From positions 39,840,191 through 39,904,190 of the forward strand of contig JAOANR010000013.1 of NCBI GenBank assembly GCA_030278955.1: a stretch of 64,000 nucleotides of DNA. Direction: 5' to 3'. Made by a program: the position numbers and the translations under genes. Of this stretch, positions 59,957 to 64,000 are shown piece by piece. This DNA is from Hygrophila difformis (lineage: Eukaryota > Streptophyta > Magnoliopsida > Lamiales > Acanthaceae). A model generated the notes under the pieces. It did no database searches and was not told the origin of the DNA. It saw only the letters and a program-made list of their open reading frames with translations. Position 1 is the stretch's first letter. The number at the start of each line of letters is the position of its first letter.

Positions 59957-61254
59957 TCACCACCACCCACCCAGAATACTATTTATCAGAGTGGTGCTAG
60001 AATCTGAAGCTGGACACACATCTGGATATATAGCCGCACTATAATTTGTGTCCTTGTCCTGGTTCCTACTCCACAGCATAACCCCTTCGTAGTTGAACGA
60101 CTTCCTGATCACCGGCAGAATCTCTGTCTTCAAGTTCTCCGGCGGAATGTACCCTGTTCCCGCCGCGGCAGGCGATGCCGGCAACCCCAAGAACAGCTTG
60201 GACCCCACCGGGATCGAGGAGCTCCACGTGTTCCAGGAGGCTAAAACACTGGAGCTCCCCCCAGTATAATCACAACCTGGATTATTGTAGAACTGCACCC
60301 AAATATAGTCCATGAGCCCCGTGGCAATAGCAGAGTTCAGTGAAGCATCCGGGTAGGGGCACTGAGGGGCCGCCGATAAATACACCTTTTGCGTCGCCGT
60401 CGAATAGGCCGCCAAGTCTCTCGCAAGATCGTCGTAGTACAAGCCCGGCGGTTTCTCGATGTCCAAGTCCACACCGTCCAGAATCGCGTCCCCCAGGGGA
60501 CGGGAAGAACTATCGGTACCTGTTGAATTAAAATTCCAATAATAATATTGTGTATTAAATCGAATTAGCTAATTTGTGTGACAAAATCGGTTTTTAAAGG
60601 GATAAAATAACTTAAAACAGTGTCTAATCAGTTCTTTTTGAAAACGCTGCAAATTGCAGCATTTTGGATTTCAGCTTATGGCAGACAAAAAGTTGGCCTC
60701 GGATCAAACAACTAATTTTAATTAATTAATTTTAATTAATTTATTACCCACGTAAGCAGTCAACAACTAATTTCCAAACGGAGTCATCATTCTTATTCAA
60801 TGATTCCTGATTTGATTAGGTCATTACCAGCTAGGAAGTTGTTCCATATATACTTGGCTAGGAAAGCTGCGTCTTCAGAGGATACTAGATCGTAGTACTG
60901 CGGCACGCCGCCGCCGATGGAGAGCAGCACCTTGATGCCTTTTTTCTGACAGCGTGTGATTTGGTCGCCGAACATTTTGCAACCGCCTGTCCAATCGCCG
61001 CAGTGGCCGGCCAAGTTGAGTTCCGGTATTTGGAAGTTACCAAATTTGTACAAGAAGGCTACGTTGACGTACTTGTAGTAGCCGGTGTTGCAGGCTTGGT
61101 CCAGATCGCCTTCAGTGACGTTTTGCCCCCAGTAGACTGCGATTCCGCAGTCTTCTGTGAAGCTAACGGCCGGAGGTAGAAGTGCAAATAGGAAGGGAAG
61201 AATTATTGCCATCATTGGAAGGGTGGTTTTTGTTGGGGAGTATTGGGTAGCCAT
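59957..61254 (-). CDS. Class III (GH18) endochitinase, hevamine-like, two exons
   Basis: Exon 1 61254-60828, intron 60520-60827 (donor GCTG/gtaatg, acceptor caacag/GT), exon 2 60519-59957; joined length 329 aa, close to the ~300 aa usual for the family. Residues 1 to ~31 form a signal peptide (hydrophobic LPMMAIILPFLFALLPPA), so the enzyme is secreted. TEDCGIAVYWGQN is the first barrel strand; KVLLSIGGG is the conserved SxGG; DGVDLDIE holds the catalytic Glu (DxxDxDxE), split from exon 1 by the intron just upstream. YVWVQFYNNP-like (YIWVQFYNNPGC) and FLGLPASPAAAGTGYIPP follow, and GVMLWSRNQD closes the barrel. It hydrolyses chitin, typically in defence against fungi. No lesion is visible and ATG 61254 is the first Met of the frame. 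The only host gene I trust here. Confidence 0.93.
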
Positions 61255-61300
61255 TTCTGGTTATGGTGTTTGTGGATTATGAGGGGATATCTGAGGGCCA

Positions 61301-61308
61301 TTTTATAG
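61301..61308 (-). promoter_or_regulatory. TATA box of the chitinase gene
   Basis: Minus strand CTATAAAA, 47 bases before ATG 61254, conserved in the promoter relic at 54467-54474. Confidence 0.7.
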
Positions 61309-61328
61309 GGATAAATTGATAATAGGAC

Positions 61329-61685
61329 TAGGGGTGTCAATTTCAGGTGACGGGTCATGTTCGTGTCGGGTTGATCGGGTTGTATAATATTTCAGGTCGG
61401 GTTTCGGGTCGACCTGATTTCAGAAAAAAAAACCCAAAATCACTAAACCCAAACCTGAAATTTTTCGTGTCGTTCGGGTTTGTTTTTCGGGTTATAGCAA
61501 AAAATTGACATAATTCCAGGTTTCGTGTCGTGTTCGTGTCAGGTTGAGCATGTGGTGTAATATTTCAGGTCGGGTTCGGGTCGACCTGATTTCGGAAAAG
61601 ACCCAAAATGACTAAACCCAAACCTGAAATTTTTCATGTCGGTCAGGTTCGTTTTTTCGGGTTCGTGTCTAAATTGACACCCCTA
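61329..61685. mobile_element. hAT-like MITE in the chitinase promoter (357 bp)
   Basis: Perfect 15-bp terminal repeats TAGGGGTGTCAATTT. Target duplication AATAGGAC at 61321-61328 and 61686-61693 (8 bp). The relic promoter at ~54490 is uninterrupted at the same point. Inside, a ~170-bp unit containing 'ggtcgacctgattt' and 'actaaacccaaacctgaaat' is tandemly duplicated. Confidence 0.9.
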
Positions 61686-61787
61686 AATAGGACAAACCAC
61701 TCTTTAGGACATTTTAAATTTATATCTTATTATTCCCAAGCCATCCACCCAAATCCAATCTTAACAGTACTGTAAGAAAAGCGAGAC

Positions 61788-62173
61788 TGTTATAGAAATA
61801 ACTATTTTTATTTATGTATGTGTACAATAAAATGGAATATGGCTTATTAGCTTGTGTTTATAGTGGAAGTATTGTAATGGAAATTGGGATTAAATGGTGA
61901 AAGAAAGGAAGTTTAAAAGTGGGATAATAAAATGGATAAAGTGTAATAATTATGGCTATGAAATGAAACAAGTATTAAGCTTGCATAAAATTTTTCTAAC
62001 TTCTCAATACATTACATAGGCTATTTATAAACTTTTTTATCCTCTCACTATTTACTAACCTCATAATCAAGGCATATACATTTCAAGACTTTCACATGTC
62101 TAACCTTATGATCAAGGCATGAACATGGATGTTGAACACTAGACATTCACATGTTTTGTTTACATGCATAATA
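61788..62173 (-). repeat. 3' LTR of the copia element
   Basis: Left end TGTTATAG; right end reversed TATTATGC (terminal TG mutated to TA). On the minus strand it is preceded by the purine tract TTCAAGGGGGAG (62174-62185). The partner LTR is beyond the window. Confidence 0.65.
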
Positions 62174-64000
62174 CTCCCCCTTGAATGTCGTCAATACGAA
62201 GAATATGCCTCGTTAAAACCTTACTTGGAAAAAACCTAGTGGGAAAAAAAAAAATCCAAGTGAAGGAAAAAGAGTACAATATTCTTGTATCAGATGCTCC
62301 CCCTGATTTGGGCATCATTTTAAATCTCGAAGCCGCCGCATTCCAATTTTCTTCACGAGCTTCTCGAATGTTGCAGTCGGCAATGCCTTGGTAAATAGAT
62401 CCGCTAAATTATTTTCTGATCGAATTTGTTGCACATCGACTTCACCATTCTTTTGAAGATCATGAGTGTAGAAGAATTTTGGTGAAATATGCTTCGTTCT
62501 ATCTCCTTTGATATAACCCCCTTTCAACTGGGCTACACAAGCCGAATTATCTTCAAATAAAATTGTTGGGGGCATTTGTGGTTCAATGATTAAACCACAA
62601 CTCTTCAATATATGTTGAGTCATTGACCTCAACCAAACACATTCTCGACTTGCTTCATGGATTGCTAATATTTCGGCATGATTAGAAGAAGTAGCAGTTA
62701 GAGTCTGCTTCATTGACCTCCAAGAGATAGCAGTTCCACCACACGTGAAGATATAGCCTGTTTGAGATTTGGCTTTGTGTGGGTCTGATAAATAACCTGC
62801 ATCGGCATAGCCAATTAACTCATGTCGAGAGTCTTTTGGGTAAAATAACCCAAGATCAATTGTTCTTTGGAGATAGCGAAAAACATGCTTTATGCCTTTC
62901 CAATGTCGTTGAGTAGGGCAAGAGCTGAATCTTGCGAGTAGATTGACTGCAAACGCGATATCAGGTCGCGTGCTGTTTGCAAGATACATTAACGCACCAA
63001 TTGCGCTTAAATATGGGATTTCTGGGCCAAGTTGCTCTTCATTATTTTCTTTTGGCCTAAATGGATCCTTTGCAGGATCAAGTGCCCGAACGACCATTGG
63101 ATTATTTAGCGGATGAGCATAATCCATTCGAAATTGCTTTAATACCTTTTGGGTATAAGCTGATTGATGAACAAATATGCCCATTTCCAAATGCTCAATT
63201 TGTAGGCCAAGGCAAAATTTTGTTTTCCCGAAATCTTTGATTTCAAACTCCTTTTTCAGATATTCGACCGCCTTTTTCAACTCTTCAGGAGTTCCAATTA
63301 GATTTAAATCGTCAACATAGACTGCGACGATCACAAATTCTGACCCATTTTTCTTTATAAATACACAAGGGCTGATCAGGTCATTTGTATAGCATTCCTT
63401 TATCAAACTTTCACTGAGGCGGTTGTACCACATTCGGCCAGATTGCTTGAGCCCATACAACAATTTTTGCAGTTTGATGGAATAATTTTCTCTGGGTTTT
63501 GAGTTGCAAGACTCAGGTAATTTAAACCCTTCAGGTATTTTCATATAAATATCATTTTCCAATGAGCCATATAAATATGCAGTAACAACATCCATCAGCC
63601 TCATTTCGAGATTTTCTCGTACTGCTAGACTCATTAGATACCTGAATGTTATTCCATCCATAACTGGGGAATATGTTTCCTCAAAATCAATTCCCGGTCG
63701 TTGTGAAAAACCTTGGGCTACAAGCCTTGCCTTATATTTGGCAATTTCATTATTTTCATTTCTTTTTCTCACAAACACCCATCTGTAGCCAACAGGCTTC
63801 ACATTTTTTTGGTGTTTGGACAATAGGGCCGAATACTTTTCGTTTATTCAGTGAATCTAGTTCAGACTGAATCGCATCTTTCCATTTTGGCCAATCATTT
63901 CTTTTCCGACATTCTTCAACTGATCTTGGTTCAGGATCCTCGTTATTTTCCATTACATCGAGTGCAACGTTGTATGCAAAGGCATTATCAACGTTTGTTT
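62174..64000 (-). pseudogene. Ty1/copia pol: RT and RNase H, 5' part outside window
   Basis: A 502-codon frame (63823-62315) encodes GYRWVFVRKRNENNEIAKYK, LVAQGFSQRPGIDFEETYSP, VVTAYLYGSLENDIYMKIPE and the catalytic VAVYVDDLNLIG of copia reverse transcriptase. RNase H follows with GYADAGYLSD, EDNSACVAQLKGGYIKGDRT and NNLADLFTKALP. The upstream part (EECRKRNDWPKWKDAIQSEL) is in another frame from 63756 to the window edge; the shift falls in a run of seven A (minus strand) near 63806-63812, consistent with a 1-nt indel. Otherwise open, so it is one of the better preserved retroelements here. Confidence 0.87.

Overview
The window looks like nuclear DNA of a flowering plant, most likely a eudicot. 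It has GT-AG introns, plant-type Ty3/gypsy and Ty1/copia retrotransposons primed by initiator tRNA-Met, MULE, CACTA, hAT, Tourist, Stowaway, Helitron and SINE sequences, and one plant class III chitinase gene. Nothing suggests an organelle or a bacterium. The species cannot be named from this sequence. All calls are by reading and hand alignment within the window; no database search was possible.

Layout. 1-770: piece of a CACTA (En/Spm) transposase gene. 856-9578: decayed minus-strand gypsy element with two ~2.7 kb LTRs. 9579-15843: a MULE (MULE-L) cut off on its left by that gypsy element. 15844-17334: spacer with two adjacent Stowaway MITEs. 17335-36358: a second, nearly complete MULE (MULE-R) in the opposite orientation, bounded by a 10-bp direct repeat, with a very young 7.5 kb long-LTR retrotransposon (28815-36325) inserted ~33 bp inside its right end. 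36369-46230: AT-rich DNA with small elements (Tourist, Stowaway, a GATC-rich hAT MITE, SINEs, a foldback-like insertion, a short Helitron) and a decayed Helitron helicase. 46230-51585: decayed CRM-like gypsy element on the minus strand. 51660-54410: TRIM fragment, two clusters of a CGTCGTGA motif, and a second gypsy fragment. 54441-59735: relic of a chitinase promoter, a SINE, a Stowaway, a LINE tail and a second copy of the Helitron helicase region. 59957-61254: the one convincing host gene, a two-exon class III chitinase on the minus strand, with a hAT MITE directly upstream of its TATA box. 61788-64000: 3' LTR and pol of a copia element running off the right edge.

The most interesting system is the MULE pair. 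Each copy encodes a transposase (PB1-like N-terminus, DDE core, SWIM finger, CCHC knuckle) and, convergently, a Ulp1-type C48 protease. Between them lie a degenerate ~100-bp minisatellite and a small one-helix membrane ORF of about 113 aa whose codons look constrained between copies. The two transposases are inactivated by different single nonsense mutations.
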